DNA from: Pseudomonadales bacterium
GTDB taxonomy: Bacteria > Pseudomonadota > Gammaproteobacteria > Pseudomonadales > Halieaceae
DNA: 64,000 bases
Reading direction: 5' to 3'
Assembly (NCBI GenBank): GCA_024234735.1
Contig: JACKNV010000003.1
Span: forward strand, 186,001 to 250,000
Below are positions 43,178-52,533 of this stretch, one piece after another (position 1 is the stretch's first letter; each line of letters opens with the position of its first letter). The notes beneath the pieces were generated by a model. The model saw nothing but the letters and a program-made list of their open reading frames with translations. It was not told where the DNA came from and made no database searches. A program made the position numbers and the translations under genes.

Positions 43178-44134
43178 ATGGGTTTCCTGCAAAACGGGAA
43201 GTGGGTGGACCAGTGGTACGATACCGCCAGCAGCGGCGGCGAGTTTCGCCGCCAGGACAGTCGCTTTCGCAACTGGGTAACGGCTGACGGCGGGGCTGGC
43301 CCCTCGGGGCAGGGCGGCTTCAGGGCGGAGCCCGGGCGCTACCATCTGTATGTCTCGCTGGCCTGCCCCTGGGCGCACCGCACTCTCATTTTTCGCCAGC
43401 TGAAAAGCCTGCAGGAAATGGTGGGGGTCACTGTAGTGGAGCCACTGATGCTGGATCACGGCTGGGTGTTGCAGGGCGACCAATACGGCCTGGATTACCT
43501 GTATCAGCTGTACCTGAAGGCCGACCCCGGTTACGCGGGCAGGGTGACGGTGCCGGTACTGTGGGACAAACAGCGGCAGACAATTGTCAACAACGAATCC
43601 GCGGAGATCATCCGCATGTTCAATACCGCCTTTAACGGGCTAACCGGCAATTCCGCCGACTACTATCCCGCGGCGTTGCGCTCGCAGATAGACACCATCA
43701 ATGAGCGGGTCTACGACGCCATCAACAACGGCGTATACCGGGCCGGGTTCGCCACCACCCAGGCCGCTTACGAGGAGGCCTATTACAAACTGTTCGACGC
43801 CCTGGACTGGGTGGAGCAGACCCTGGGCGGGCAGCGTTACCTGGCCGGGCCCGGCCTGACCGAAGCGGACTGGCGCCTGTTTACTACCCTGATCCGCTTC
43901 GACGCCGTGTATCACGGGCATTTCAAGACCAACCGCCAGCGCATTGCCGACTACCCGGCGATCGGCAACTACCTGCGCGAGTTGTACCAGTATCCCGGAG
44001 TGGCCCAGACGGTGAACTTTGCGCACATCAAGCAGCACTACTACGGCTCCCATGCCACCATCAACCCGAGCCGGGTGGTGCCGCTCGGGCCGCACCAGGA
44101 CTTTACGCTGCCGCACGACCGCGACCGGCTATAG
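43178..44134 (+). CDS. yqjG: Glutathionyl-hydroquinone reductase YqjG (Xi-class GST)
   Basis: A 318-residue enzyme that reduces glutathionyl-hydroquinones to hydroquinones. The catalytic Cys is in SLACPWAHRT (CPWA signature), and the family-specific stretches GYAGRVTVPVLWDKQRQTIVNNESAEIIRM, YDAINNGVYRAGFATTQAAYE and RFDAVYHGHFKTN are present. It lies 60 bases after the DoxX gene and is followed by a hairpin at 44150. Oxidative-stress role with OxyR/KatG nearby is plausible. Confidence 0.95.
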   Translation: MGFLQNGKWVDQWYDTASSGGEFRRQDSRFRNWVTADGGAGPSGQGGFRAEPGRYHLYVSLACPWAHRTLIFRQLKSLQEMVGVTVVEPLMLDHGWVLQGDQYGLDYLYQLYLKADPGYAGRVTVPVLWDKQRQTIVNNESAEIIRMFNTAFNGLTGNSADYYPAALRSQIDTINERVYDAINNGVYRAGFATTQAAYEEAYYKLFDALDWVEQTLGGQRYLAGPGLTEADWRLFTTLIRFDAVYHGHFKTNRQRIADYPAIGNYLRELYQYPGVAQTVNFAHIKQHYYGSHATINPSRVVPLGPHQDFTLPHDRDRL

Positions 44135-44149
44135 CGGTGGTAGCCAAGG

Positions 44150-44172
44150 CTCCCGCCCAGACGTGGCGGGAG
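44150..44172 (+). terminator. Hairpin after yqjG
   Basis: CTCCCGCC (44150-44157) pairs with GGCGGGAG (44165-44172), 15 bases after the yqjG stop. No T-run follows. Confidence 0.5.
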
Positions 44173-44354
44173 TGAATGAGAAAGGCGGTGATATTCTTTG
44201 CCATTGCCGGCGTCCTGCGCTACGGTCGTAGCAGGCCAGGCGCGGAGGCTTTGCCCGGCAGTGGTGCGCGTGGACGGCCTTTTGTCTATCAATGGATTGA
44301 TGTGTAGCCGATTGTCATAAGGTGCATGCGGCTACCCGAAAGAGGCAATCGCCC

Positions 44355-46796
44355 ATGATTATTGCCAAACGGCTGTATCCACCGCGCATCGCCCTGAAGT
44401 TCCTCGTTTTGCCGGTGTTGCTGGTCTTTTCTGCGGCGCTGTCCGCCGCGACGGCCACAGTGGACGACGTGCGCGCGATAGCCCGCCTGTATTCCGCCGC
44501 CTTCGACCGGGAGCCCCTGGAGGACGGCCTGAATTTCTGGGTCAGGAGCTTCGAGGCCGGCGCGTCCCTGACCCAGATAGCCGCGCGTTTCAACCAGGCA
44601 CCGGAGTTCACCAGGAAATACGGCCCGCTGGACAATACCGAGTATGTGGAACAGTTGTTTCGCAATGTCCTGGGCCGTGACGGTGCCCCGGAGGGTATAG
44701 ATTTCTGGGTGGGGAATCTCGAGGACGGAATCTCCAGGGCAAAGATACTGGAACGGTTTTCCGAATCGCCGGAGAACGTCGCCAAGACCACGGACATCTT
44801 CGCCGACATGCGCCTGGAGGACGGCGCCTGGACATTCGCCAGTATTTTCACCAATAACCTGGTGGCCGGTACCCTGGATATCACCACGGCCTTCCCCCGC
44901 ATCGGCTACCCGCTGGAGCTGACTATCGAGATCGAGGCGCTCGAGCCGACCGAGAACGTCACGGTCGCCCTGTTCGCCATCGACAAGGGCCGTGAGAATA
45001 TCCGCCAACTCGTGCTGGACACGGCCACTATCGACCTGGTGGTAGCCGGTCGCAACACCTACTTCTTCGCTGTCGAGGTGCCCACCAGCCTGGCAGTGGC
45101 CGGCCCCTATTTCATTGGCGCCCTGGTTGACGCGGCGGACTTTATCGGCGAAACCGACGAGACTGATAACGAGGCCTCCATCGAAACCACTCTTTCGCCG
45201 GCCGAAGACCCGAATCTGATGGTGGACTCCCTGCAGCCGGACCGCAATGCCATCGTGCTGGATCGGGATTCCTACAGCTATGCCGAGCAGGCCGCCCTCG
45301 GCGTGGTCAACTCCGATGCGGGCGGCACCTTGAGCTGGCGGGTCAACGGCGCCGCAGTGCCCATCGATGTCGAGGTCTTTGCCACGCTGCGGCTCAACCG
45401 CTCCGACCTTGGCGCCAGCTATTCGGTGCCGCTGTATCTGTGGAACTCCGATGAGGAGCGCTACATGAATGCCTACGGGGTCGCCCCGGATTCGGCCGGT
45501 GTCGCCACCGATGTGGAGTGGTTGCCCATCGGTTCGGTCGGCCAGCTCTCCTCCGAGGGCGCCAACGGCCAGGGAGGGGTAACCCTGTCGGAATTCGATC
45601 CGCGCTCTGCCCACCTGGACTTCTATTTCCCCGGCGGGCTGGCCAGTGAACTCGAGATCGTGCTGCGCAACCTGCCGGTGGTGGCCGGCGTGCCAACCGA
45701 GCCGCCGCCAGACCTCTCTGCTGCCCAGATCGCCGCGCTCGGCAGCTTCCTGCGCGGGGCCACCGCCGCGGACCTCGACTCGGACCTGTGCGTGGAAATC
45801 CGGCCGGCCAATCCGGCAATCAGCGAGGACGACACCGGGGACAACCTCGCCTGCGCCCCCATGGCGCTGGTGCTGCCACCGCCACAGGTGGGCAATACAT
45901 CCAGTGACCCGGTGTTTTTCGAGACGGGCTTCAGCACCGAGTGGGGCGGGGATACTTTCGGCTTCGGGCTGGATTTCTCCGCTTCCGCCTCGGCGGACAA
46001 CCGCGGGGTGATCCTGACGGGCCTGGGTCAGGCGCCCATGCAGCTATTTGGGGTCGGTGTGGAATTCATGGCGGTTGAGAGCCGGGCGCAGATACTTCCC
46101 CTGTCGGAGCGGGACAATCCACCGGCCGGGCAGGAGCCGGGCTTCTACCTCGAGTTGCGCCACCTGAACCAGAGCCTGGCCTATATCACCCTGCCGGACG
46201 GCAGGCTGGGTCCGCTGCAGCTGATTTTCACCAAGCAGTTCAAGGGCAAGGAGAAAATCGTGACGGTGGGCCCGGTACCGGTGAAACTCGAGGCCGCTCT
46301 CACCGGCAATATCGGCGCGGACTACAGCATTATTTTCGGGCCCGAGGCGAGTAATGGCGTCGCCCTGGAGGTCGCGCCCTTCGTCAATGCCGAGGCCGGT
46401 GCCTCTGCCGCCGTCACCATCGGCGTGGCGGATGTCGGGGTAGAGGGCTCGGTGACGCTGGTGGAAGAAAAGTTCATGATCCAGAACGGCTCGTCCATCA
46501 ACGTGCTGGATGACAGCGAGCCTCCGGAGATCGTGTATGTGCCCCGGCAGAAAGTCACCAATGAGCTGACCGGCGCCAAGGGCGCGCTGTCGGTGTTCGT
46601 GAAGGTATCGGTGCCGACCGTGAAGAAGTGCAGCTGGGGTCTTTTTACCGGCCTGTGCCCGGGGGTGCAGACTCTCAAGTACCCCTATACCCTTGCCCAG
46701 TGGACGGCTTTTAAGAAGACCGACGTCCTGTTTGACGAATCGATTCCGATCAGCGTGGTCACGTTGCCAGACGGATCTCCAAGCTACCAGCAGTAA
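44355..46796 (+). CDS. Secreted protein with tandem DUF4214 repeats
   Basis: An 813-residue exported protein: signal peptide MIIAKRLYPPRIALKFLVLPVLLVFSAALS cut near AA-TATV. Two DUF4214-type helical repeats follow (about 42-85, ARLYSAAFDREPLEDGLNFWV; and 99-142, EQLFRNVLGRDGAPEGIDFWV). DUF4214 is found in surface-layer and matrix proteins. Then come beta-rich regions with a CARDB-like pattern (PRIGYPLELTIEIEALEPTENVTVALF, then GETDETDNEASI) and a long C-terminal part of unknown type, with two Cys in KCSWGLFTGLCPG near the end. It is two bases upstream of the next gene, so they are surely co-expressed. Confidence 0.82.
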   Translation: MIIAKRLYPPRIALKFLVLPVLLVFSAALSAATATVDDVRAIARLYSAAFDREPLEDGLNFWVRSFEAGASLTQIAARFNQAPEFTRKYGPLDNTEYVEQLFRNVLGRDGAPEGIDFWVGNLEDGISRAKILERFSESPENVAKTTDIFADMRLEDGAWTFASIFTNNLVAGTLDITTAFPRIGYPLELTIEIEALEPTENVTVALFAIDKGRENIRQLVLDTATIDLVVAGRNTYFFAVEVPTSLAVAGPYFIGALVDAADFIGETDETDNEASIETTLSPAEDPNLMVDSLQPDRNAIVLDRDSYSYAEQAALGVVNSDAGGTLSWRVNGAAVPIDVEVFATLRLNRSDLGASYSVPLYLWNSDEERYMNAYGVAPDSAGVATDVEWLPIGSVGQLSSEGANGQGGVTLSEFDPRSAHLDFYFPGGLASELEIVLRNLPVVAGVPTEPPPDLSAAQIAALGSFLRGATAADLDSDLCVEIRPANPAISEDDTGDNLACAPMALVLPPPQVGNTSSDPVFFETGFSTEWGGDTFGFGLDFSASASADNRGVILTGLGQAPMQLFGVGVEFMAVESRAQILPLSERDNPPAGQEPGFYLELRHLNQSLAYITLPDGRLGPLQLIFTKQFKGKEKIVTVGPVPVKLEAALTGNIGADYSIIFGPEASNGVALEVAPFVNAEAGASAAVTIGVADVGVEGSVTLVEEKFMIQNGSSINVLDDSEPPEIVYVPRQKVTNELTGAKGALSVFVKVSVPTVKKCSWGLFTGLCPGVQTLKYPYTLAQWTAFKKTDVLFDESIPISVVTLPDGSPSYQQ

Positions 46797-46798
46797 TT

Positions 46799-48613
46799 GT
46801 GGTGCAGTCCTCCCGCCCGGCAGCGCTGCTCGCTGCCCTGCTGATCGCCCTGGCGACACTCGCGCTGCTATGGTGGTTTCTGCCTGCCCCGCAGGGTGTC
46901 GATACCGCCCCAGATGCCGGTGGCCAGCGGGGTGAGCCCCCCCTGCAGTGGCACGTCGGCCGGGCCCAGCGCTACCGGGTCGCAATCGACTCGGCCTTCC
47001 TGATGGCCATGCCGGGCGCCGGCTCCGCGCGGGCGATGAATCTGGCCATGCAGGGCAACCTCGATTTTCTCACGCTGGGCGTCGATGCCGCGGGGGCCAG
47101 CGTCGGCATGCGCTTTGACTCCCTCAGCCTGGCGATAGACGGTGCCAGCGACGCACAGGTCAATCGCGCGCTGGAGTCGCCGTTTCGCGTGCGTTTCGAC
47201 CGCAGTGGCCGGCCGCTGGGCTTTGAGTTCCCGGCGACCCTGGCGCAGGAGCACCGCGATATCCTGGAAAACACCGTGCGCATGTTCCAACTCGTCCTCG
47301 ACGGAGGTGATTCCTGGGATACCGAGGAAAGCAATGCCAATGGCCGCTACCGGGCACACTACGAACGCGCTCCGGCGGGAGCGATAAACAAGCACAAAAG
47401 CCACTACCTGCCGTCCATTACCGGTGCCCCCGTGCCCGAGGTGGAATCGGTCGAGTCGATCGCGCTGGCCCCGGGCAATGACTGGCTCACCAGTATGACC
47501 CTGGATGAAAATATTGTGATTGCCGACTCCGCCAGCGTGCCGGTCCAGGTGACCAACCTGGCGACTATAGAGCTGCTCGACATTAACAGCCGGTTCGCGG
47601 CCGGCGACTGGGCGTTCCCCGCATCGCCCGAGCCCGAGGTGGCGCTGGATCCGCGGGCCAGCGCGCCGGCGCTGTCGCCCCGCGAAGCGCAACAGCAGCT
47701 GGCGGTCAGTGTCGAGGAGCTGCAGGATGCTGTAGATGACCGCAGCCTGGTGATCCACCGGCTGCGCGACCTGCTGCGGGCGGACGATTCCCTGCCGCAG
47801 GCGTTGATCGAGACCCTGCGGAGCGAGGAGCTTGCGGACCGGACCCGGGCGGATATCTACCTGGCCTTCGAACTGGCGGGCACGCCCGCATCCCAGGCGG
47901 CGCTGGTCTCGGTCCTGGCCGACAGCAACTGGCCGCCGGCAGACGCCATGCGTGCCATTGTCGCCCTGGGAGGTATGAGCGAGCCCACGGACGATACGCT
48001 GGCCATTTTGTGGGGGCTGGCGCTGAGCGACCTCGACGCGACCGATCGCCGCGACCTGCCCGGCACCGCCGCGCTGGCGATCGGCAGCATCGGCAACAGC
48101 CTGCGCCAGGACGATGCGCCGGACTATGCCGCGCTGCGCGCGGAGCTGCTGGTGAGCGCCTCTACCGCCGATGCACCCGCGCAGCGGGCGGTGTTCCTGT
48201 ACGCCCTTGCCAATACCGCCGACCCGGACCGGTTATTGAAGCGCGACCTGGTGAGCTACCTCGACGATCCCTCCGCCGAGGTGCGCAGCGCCGCGGCCAG
48301 AACCCTCGAGAGGCTGGGTGCCGACCAGGTGGCGGCCGAGGTGCTGACCCGGGCCCGGCAGGAATCCAGCGCCCAGGCCAGGGCATCCATGCTGGCGGCA
48401 CTGGGAGACTGGCAGGCACCCACGGATGAGGCGATGCAATGGGCGCGGGTCGCGTTGCAACAGGAAGGCGACGAGCAGGTGCGTTACCAGATCGCCGTCA
48501 TGCTGGGCAATAACCTGGATGCCTTTCCGGAGAACCGGGTCGCGCTGCAGGCGCTGCTGGAATCCGAGCAATCGAAACGGATTCGCCAAAAAGTGGCAAA
48601 CATGCTGTACTGA
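46799..48613 (+). CDS. Membrane-anchored protein with vitellogenin-like N-domain and HEAT repeats
   Basis: A 604-residue protein with an N-terminal membrane anchor or signal (AALLAALLIALATLALLWWF). Residues about 50-230 show the pattern of the vitellogenin/apolipoprotein N-terminal beta domain: FRVRFDRSGRPLGFEFP, then RDILENTVRMFQLVL, then WDTEESNANGRYRAHYE. From about 290 to the end it is helical with HEAT-like repeats (LRDLLRADDSLPQALIETL, PSAEVRSAAARTLERLGADQ). Vitellogenins have the same order and carry lipid. Lipid transport is therefore a guess; protein binding by HEAT repeats is the safer statement. GTG start two bases after the previous stop. Confidence 0.72.
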   Translation: MVQSSRPAALLAALLIALATLALLWWFLPAPQGVDTAPDAGGQRGEPPLQWHVGRAQRYRVAIDSAFLMAMPGAGSARAMNLAMQGNLDFLTLGVDAAGASVGMRFDSLSLAIDGASDAQVNRALESPFRVRFDRSGRPLGFEFPATLAQEHRDILENTVRMFQLVLDGGDSWDTEESNANGRYRAHYERAPAGAINKHKSHYLPSITGAPVPEVESVESIALAPGNDWLTSMTLDENIVIADSASVPVQVTNLATIELLDINSRFAAGDWAFPASPEPEVALDPRASAPALSPREAQQQLAVSVEELQDAVDDRSLVIHRLRDLLRADDSLPQALIETLRSEELADRTRADIYLAFELAGTPASQAALVSVLADSNWPPADAMRAIVALGGMSEPTDDTLAILWGLALSDLDATDRRDLPGTAALAIGSIGNSLRQDDAPDYAALRAELLVSASTADAPAQRAVFLYALANTADPDRLLKRDLVSYLDDPSAEVRSAAARTLERLGADQVAAEVLTRARQESSAQARASMLAALGDWQAPTDEAMQWARVALQQEGDEQVRYQIAVMLGNNLDAFPENRVALQALLESEQSKRIRQKVANMLY

Positions 48614-48617
48614 GGGC

Positions 48618-49094
48618 ATGGCAACGGAAATTGAACGCAAGTTCCTGGTGGATCTGAAGCGCCTCGGCCCGCTGGGCAACGGCGTGGCGATGCGCCAGGG
48701 CTTCATTCCCACGGCCGATCTCACTGCGGTGCGGGTGCGACTTGCCGGCAAGCTCGCCTGGCTGACGCTCAAATCCGCAAACGAAGGTGCGCTGCGCACC
48801 GAGTTCGAGTACCCCATTCCCGCGGCGGATGCCGAGCAGATACTGGCGCGGATGTGCGGCGGCAAGGCCATTGAAAAAACGCGCTACCTGCGCCGCTGTG
48901 GGGAACATGTGTGGGAGATCGACGTATTCGAAGGGGCTAATGCCCCCCTGGTGGTGGCGGAAATCGAACTGGGTAGCGAGCAGGAGGCGTTCCAGCGCCC
49001 GGAATGGCTTGCCGGCGAAGTAACCGGTGATGCGCGCTACTATAACGTCAACCTGCTGTCACACCCCTTCGGCGAGTGGCCCGAGAACCGCTAG
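48618..49094 (+). CDS. CYTH domain triphosphate-tunnel protein
   Basis: A 158-residue CYTH protein. It begins with the ExExK signature (TEIERKFLV), followed by RVRLAGKLAWLTLKSA, RTEFEYPIP, KTRYLRRCGEHVWEIDVFEG and VVAEIELGSE, supplying the Lys, Arg and Glu residues lining the tunnel. Close relatives hydrolyse inorganic tripolyphosphate. It begins four bases after the vitellogenin-like gene and its end overlaps the converging CHAD gene by 36 bases. Confidence 0.92.
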   Translation: MATEIERKFLVDLKRLGPLGNGVAMRQGFIPTADLTAVRVRLAGKLAWLTLKSANEGALRTEFEYPIPAADAEQILARMCGGKAIEKTRYLRRCGEHVWEIDVFEGANAPLVVAEIELGSEQEAFQRPEWLAGEVTGDARYYNVNLLSHPFGEWPENR

Positions 49095-49913
49095 CACCTG
49101 TGTCTGGTTGAGTGTCTGCCGGGCCTGTTCGATGGGGATCAGGCCGCGCTCCTCGACGGCCTTGCGCAAGCTCGCCAGGGCGGCGGTGACCGCTGCGTCG
49201 CTGGCGGGTTCAGGCTGTTGCGCCAGTTCGCGCAACAGCCGGGTGTGGACCACGGCATCGTGCCACTCGCCAAGGCTAACCTGTAGTTGCTTGCACAGGG
49301 CCAGCATGTCGGCCTCCCTGGCCGTACGTGCCCGCTTCGGGGTGGCGTCCACCTGGTAGCGCAGATCCTTGATGGCGATGCGCAGTTTGTGCCAGTGCCT
49401 TTCACTACCTTCCGCCAGGGCCCTGGTCCTGGCGGTGGCCAGCTTGCGGACCGTGCGGGCCAGCTTGCGGCGCCGTTGGCTGACGGCCTTTCCCGGCACG
49501 CCGGCATGTGTCTGCTCGTAGTCCTCCCAGCGTTCGAAGGTGGCGGACCAGCTCGCCGATTGCAGCATCCGCGTGACGTTTTCGCGAGCGGCCAGCTGTC
49601 GCTGTTCCAGCGTAGCCTGCAGGGTGGCCAGTTGTTGCGCGCTCAGCAGCTGCCCGGCGCTGGCCAGCAGGGTATCCCAGTCCCGGGCGGCGTTGGTGGC
49701 GTCGGCCAGTACTCGCAGCTCCTGTCGCAAACGGGCGGCTTTCTTCCCCGGAAGCTGTTTCAGGCGGCTGCGAATACGGCGCAGGGTCACCCGCAAGGCG
49801 TGTAAATCCTCGGGATCGTAGCGTTCCAGTAATCGCTGCCGTCTCTCCGCCAGCTTTTTCGACAGCCTCTTCACCGCCGCCCCGCCTGGTTCCTGTGGTC
49901 GGGAAGATAGCAT
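49059..49913 (-). CDS. CHAD domain protein
   Basis: A 284-residue helical protein with the CHAD domain: HALRVTLRRIRSRLKQL, ARDWDTLL, and HKLRIAIKDLRYQVD, where conserved His and Arg/Lys form a basic surface that binds polyphosphate. CHAD and CYTH domains commonly occur in one protein or as neighbours; here they are tail-to-tail genes. ATG at 49913 is one start; GTG at 49874 would also keep the full domain. Confidence 0.88.
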   Translation of the reverse strand: MLSSRPQEPGGAAVKRLSKKLAERRQRLLERYDPEDLHALRVTLRRIRSRLKQLPGKKAARLRQELRVLADATNAARDWDTLLASAGQLLSAQQLATLQATLEQRQLAARENVTRMLQSASWSATFERWEDYEQTHAGVPGKAVSQRRRKLARTVRKLATARTRALAEGSERHWHKLRIAIKDLRYQVDATPKRARTAREADMLALCKQLQVSLGEWHDAVVHTRLLRELAQQPEPASDAAVTAALASLRKAVEERGLIPIEQARQTLNQTQVLAVLGPLAEGV

Positions 49914-50018
49914 AGATAGGGCACCTGGTTGGTCGGGTCGGAGCTCAGCAGTGGCGCAGCATATCCAGGGCAAACTGGCCGCGGGCGCAAGCTTGGCATA
50001 GCGGCAGCACTCCCGTGC

Positions 50019-51044
50019 TCAGGAGGCATAGCTCATGGCAATCCCAGTCAGCCGTTCTTTCTGCTTCTCCATGCGCAGCAGGGCGCTGACCACCAGGTCC
50101 ACCTGGCCGGAACCGATGGCGCGCTGGCGCGTGTCCTTGAGGCCGATTGCCCTGCCGATGTTGTACAGCAGCCAGTTCACCCAGGCGCCCTGGATTGCAT
50201 CGGATGACGCCGGGATCATCTCCTCGGCGATCACGCCGCCGGCCTCCACGTAGGCGCGCAGGATGGTCGTGAAGGGCTTTGCCCTGAAGTGGGCGGTGAT
50301 GCCGCCCCAGTCCAGCGCTTCGAGCAACAGCTCGTAGGTCGGGTTGAGGCGGCGCGCCGATTCCCAGTCGATGAGCAGCGGCTGGCCGGCATCGTCCCAG
50401 AGTATGTTCTTGTGGTCCAGGTCGCCGTGGCTGATCACCTGGCGCTTGCCCAGCTGCCGTAGCGCGGGGGCATGGTATTCGACGATCCGCAGGATATCGT
50501 CCAGGCGCTCCTCCAGAATGCGGGCATGGCGCACGTTGCGTTGCCTCGCCAGTTGTACCAGGTCGACGACCCGCTCCGCGGTGACCGGAAAGTCCGCCAG
50601 CTCTACCAGTTCGGGAACGTCGATATCACTGCGATGCATATGGGCGAGGGTGCGAGCGACCACGATCGCGTGGTGTTCCCCGACGCGGTTTCTGTGGCAG
50701 GCGGCGGCCCCGGTCCACGGGTAGACCAGATAGCCGCTGCCGTCGAGGAGCTGCAGGTGTTGTCTTCCCACCGGCAGGGATGACAGCGCGGGAACGCCAC
50801 GCGCGGCGAACTCGCCGGCGGTAAGCTCGGTGGCGTTCAATCTGGCGATCACGGCGGGATTGGCGAAGTCCATGTCGGCCGCCAGTTGCTTGACCGCGAA
50901 GCATCCGGCTGCGGTGGTGAGCCGCCACATGCTGTGGTGAAAGCCGCCGGATACCCTGTGTAGAGTTCCCCGGGGGGTTCCCAGATCCAGCAGCTCGCAA
51001 AGTCGCTCCAGATGATCGGGGTTTTCCGCCAGCGATTTACTCAA
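50019..51044 (-). CDS. Aminoglycoside phosphotransferase-type kinase
   Basis: A 341-residue APH-fold protein. The kinase loop is ISHGDLDHKNILWD (HGDxxxxN) followed by LLIDWESA. The N-lobe has GGFHHSMWRLTTAAGCFAVKQL. Proteins like this phosphorylate small alcohols such as choline, homoserine or sugars; the substrate is not readable. TTG at 51044 is preceded by GGAG at eight bases; an upstream TTG at 51104 is another option. It follows the CFA-synthase-like gene on the same strand. Confidence 0.82.
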   Translation of the reverse strand: MSKSLAENPDHLERLCELLDLGTPRGTLHRVSGGFHHSMWRLTTAAGCFAVKQLAADMDFANPAVIARLNATELTAGEFAARGVPALSSLPVGRQHLQLLDGSGYLVYPWTGAAACHRNRVGEHHAIVVARTLAHMHRSDIDVPELVELADFPVTAERVVDLVQLARQRNVRHARILEERLDDILRIVEYHAPALRQLGKRQVISHGDLDHKNILWDDAGQPLLIDWESARRLNPTYELLLEALDWGGITAHFRAKPFTTILRAYVEAGGVIAEEMIPASSDAIQGAWVNWLLYNIGRAIGLKDTRQRAIGSGQVDLVVSALLRMEKQKERLTGIAMSYAS

Positions 51045-51110
51045 GGGTATCTCCGGGTAGGAACGATCGAGACGGCAGCATCCGGTGCCGCCGGTGAGCG
51101 CCAACCTTAC

Positions 51111-52370
51111 CTACTGTGAAGGCTGAAAGCTACGCACCGTGCTGGTGGCGCGATTCCTGGCCAGGGTGTTCAGGGTATTTTCTGCCGTGCCCATATAATC
51201 CCGGGTCAAGGGCACTGCCGCAATATCGCGGGCCACCTGCATCTGGAAAACCAGCAGGCGCGCCCAGCGAAACGATGCCTCCGCCGAAGCCAGGTAGAAC
51301 TCCCACATGCGGCAGAAGCGATCGTCGAATGCTCGCTGGACTTCGGCGCGGCGCCGGGTGAAGCGCTGCAGCCAGAGGCGTGTGGTCTCGGCGTAGTGCA
51401 GGCGCAGGGGCTCCAGGTCGGTGACGAGCAGATCCTCCTTCTCCACTGCGGGAATGACCTCGCTCAGGGCCGGGCAGTAGCCGCCGGGGAAAATGTACTT
51501 GCGGGTCCAGGCATTGGTTATTCCGGGGCCATCGCCACGGCCGATGGTGTGCACCAGCCCTATGCCATCGGGTTTGAGGCACTGGCGTAACGTGCGAAAG
51601 AACTGCCGGTAGTGGTTGCGGCCGACATGTTCGAACATGCCGACGGATACTACCCGGTCGAACTGCTCATCCAGCTGGCGGTAATCCTCAAGCCGAAAGT
51701 TGACCTGGCCGGCGAGGCCGGCTCGCTGTGCCGCCAGGCGCGCCGCCTCCAGTTGTTCCTGGGCGAGGGTGATGCCGGTTACCCGCGCCCCGCAGCGCTT
51801 CGCCAGGTACAGGGCCAGGCCGCCCCAGCCACAGCCGATATCCAGCACGCTCATACCGGGCCTGATGCACAGTTTTGCCGCTATATGGCTCAATTTCTGC
51901 TGTTGCGCTGTCTCCAGGTCGTCCTGGAGGGAGCGAAAATAGGCACAGGAATACTGTCGCTGGCTATCCAGGAAGGTATCGAAAAAATCCACCGACAGCT
52001 CATAGTGGTGGGCCACGTTGCTGCGTGAGCGGCGCGGGCGATTCAGCTCGTAGTGGCGTTTGCCAAGGCGCTCGACCAGTGCGGGAATACGCAGAACCCA
52101 GGGGTCGCGGCCCCAGGGTTTGTTGCGCAGGGCCAACTCCAGCAGGGATTGCAGACCGCCCTGCTCGATCGTGTAGGCGCCGTCCATATAGCCTTCGCCA
52201 ACGGCCAGTGCCGGTTGCCACAGCAGCCGCCTGGGCCAGTTGGTGTCGTTAATACGCAGCGTGACACGGGGATCGCCGCGGCCGAACTGCTCGCGCTCCC
52301 CCTCGGGATTGACGAGCGTCAGTGTGCCCGCTTTGAGGTAGCGATCCAGCAGCCTGTGGAACAAGTCCAT
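51111..52370 (-). CDS. Cyclopropane-fatty-acid synthase family methyltransferase
   Basis: A 419-residue SAM-dependent methyltransferase. An N-terminal domain (about 1-110) precedes HYELSVDFFDTFLDSQRQYSCAYF, the SAM loop VLDIGCGWGGLALYLA, and GMFEHVGRNHYRQFF. This is the architecture of CFA synthases, which methylenate phospholipid double bonds at the membrane surface, or of closely related enzymes. ATG at 52370. No oxidoreductase partner is adjacent. Confidence 0.9.
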   Translation of the reverse strand: MDLFHRLLDRYLKAGTLTLVNPEGEREQFGRGDPRVTLRINDTNWPRRLLWQPALAVGEGYMDGAYTIEQGGLQSLLELALRNKPWGRDPWVLRIPALVERLGKRHYELNRPRRSRSNVAHHYELSVDFFDTFLDSQRQYSCAYFRSLQDDLETAQQQKLSHIAAKLCIRPGMSVLDIGCGWGGLALYLAKRCGARVTGITLAQEQLEAARLAAQRAGLAGQVNFRLEDYRQLDEQFDRVVSVGMFEHVGRNHYRQFFRTLRQCLKPDGIGLVHTIGRGDGPGITNAWTRKYIFPGGYCPALSEVIPAVEKEDLLVTDLEPLRLHYAETTRLWLQRFTRRRAEVQRAFDDRFCRMWEFYLASAEASFRWARLLVFQMQVARDIAAVPLTRDYMGTAENTLNTLARNRATSTVRSFQPSQ

Positions 52371-52533
52371 ATCGACCTCCGCGTGACCTTCAACCTGTAC
52401 GGGTCAAATCGCCTGTCGGTATTCTCGCTTACAAGGTTAGTTCGCGGTATTTGTCCTGACAAGTGGAGGGTGGGGCGGCACCGCTGCGGTGAGCGCGCGA
52501 GGCGCCTGGCCTGGCTGGCCGCTCGACCGCCGG

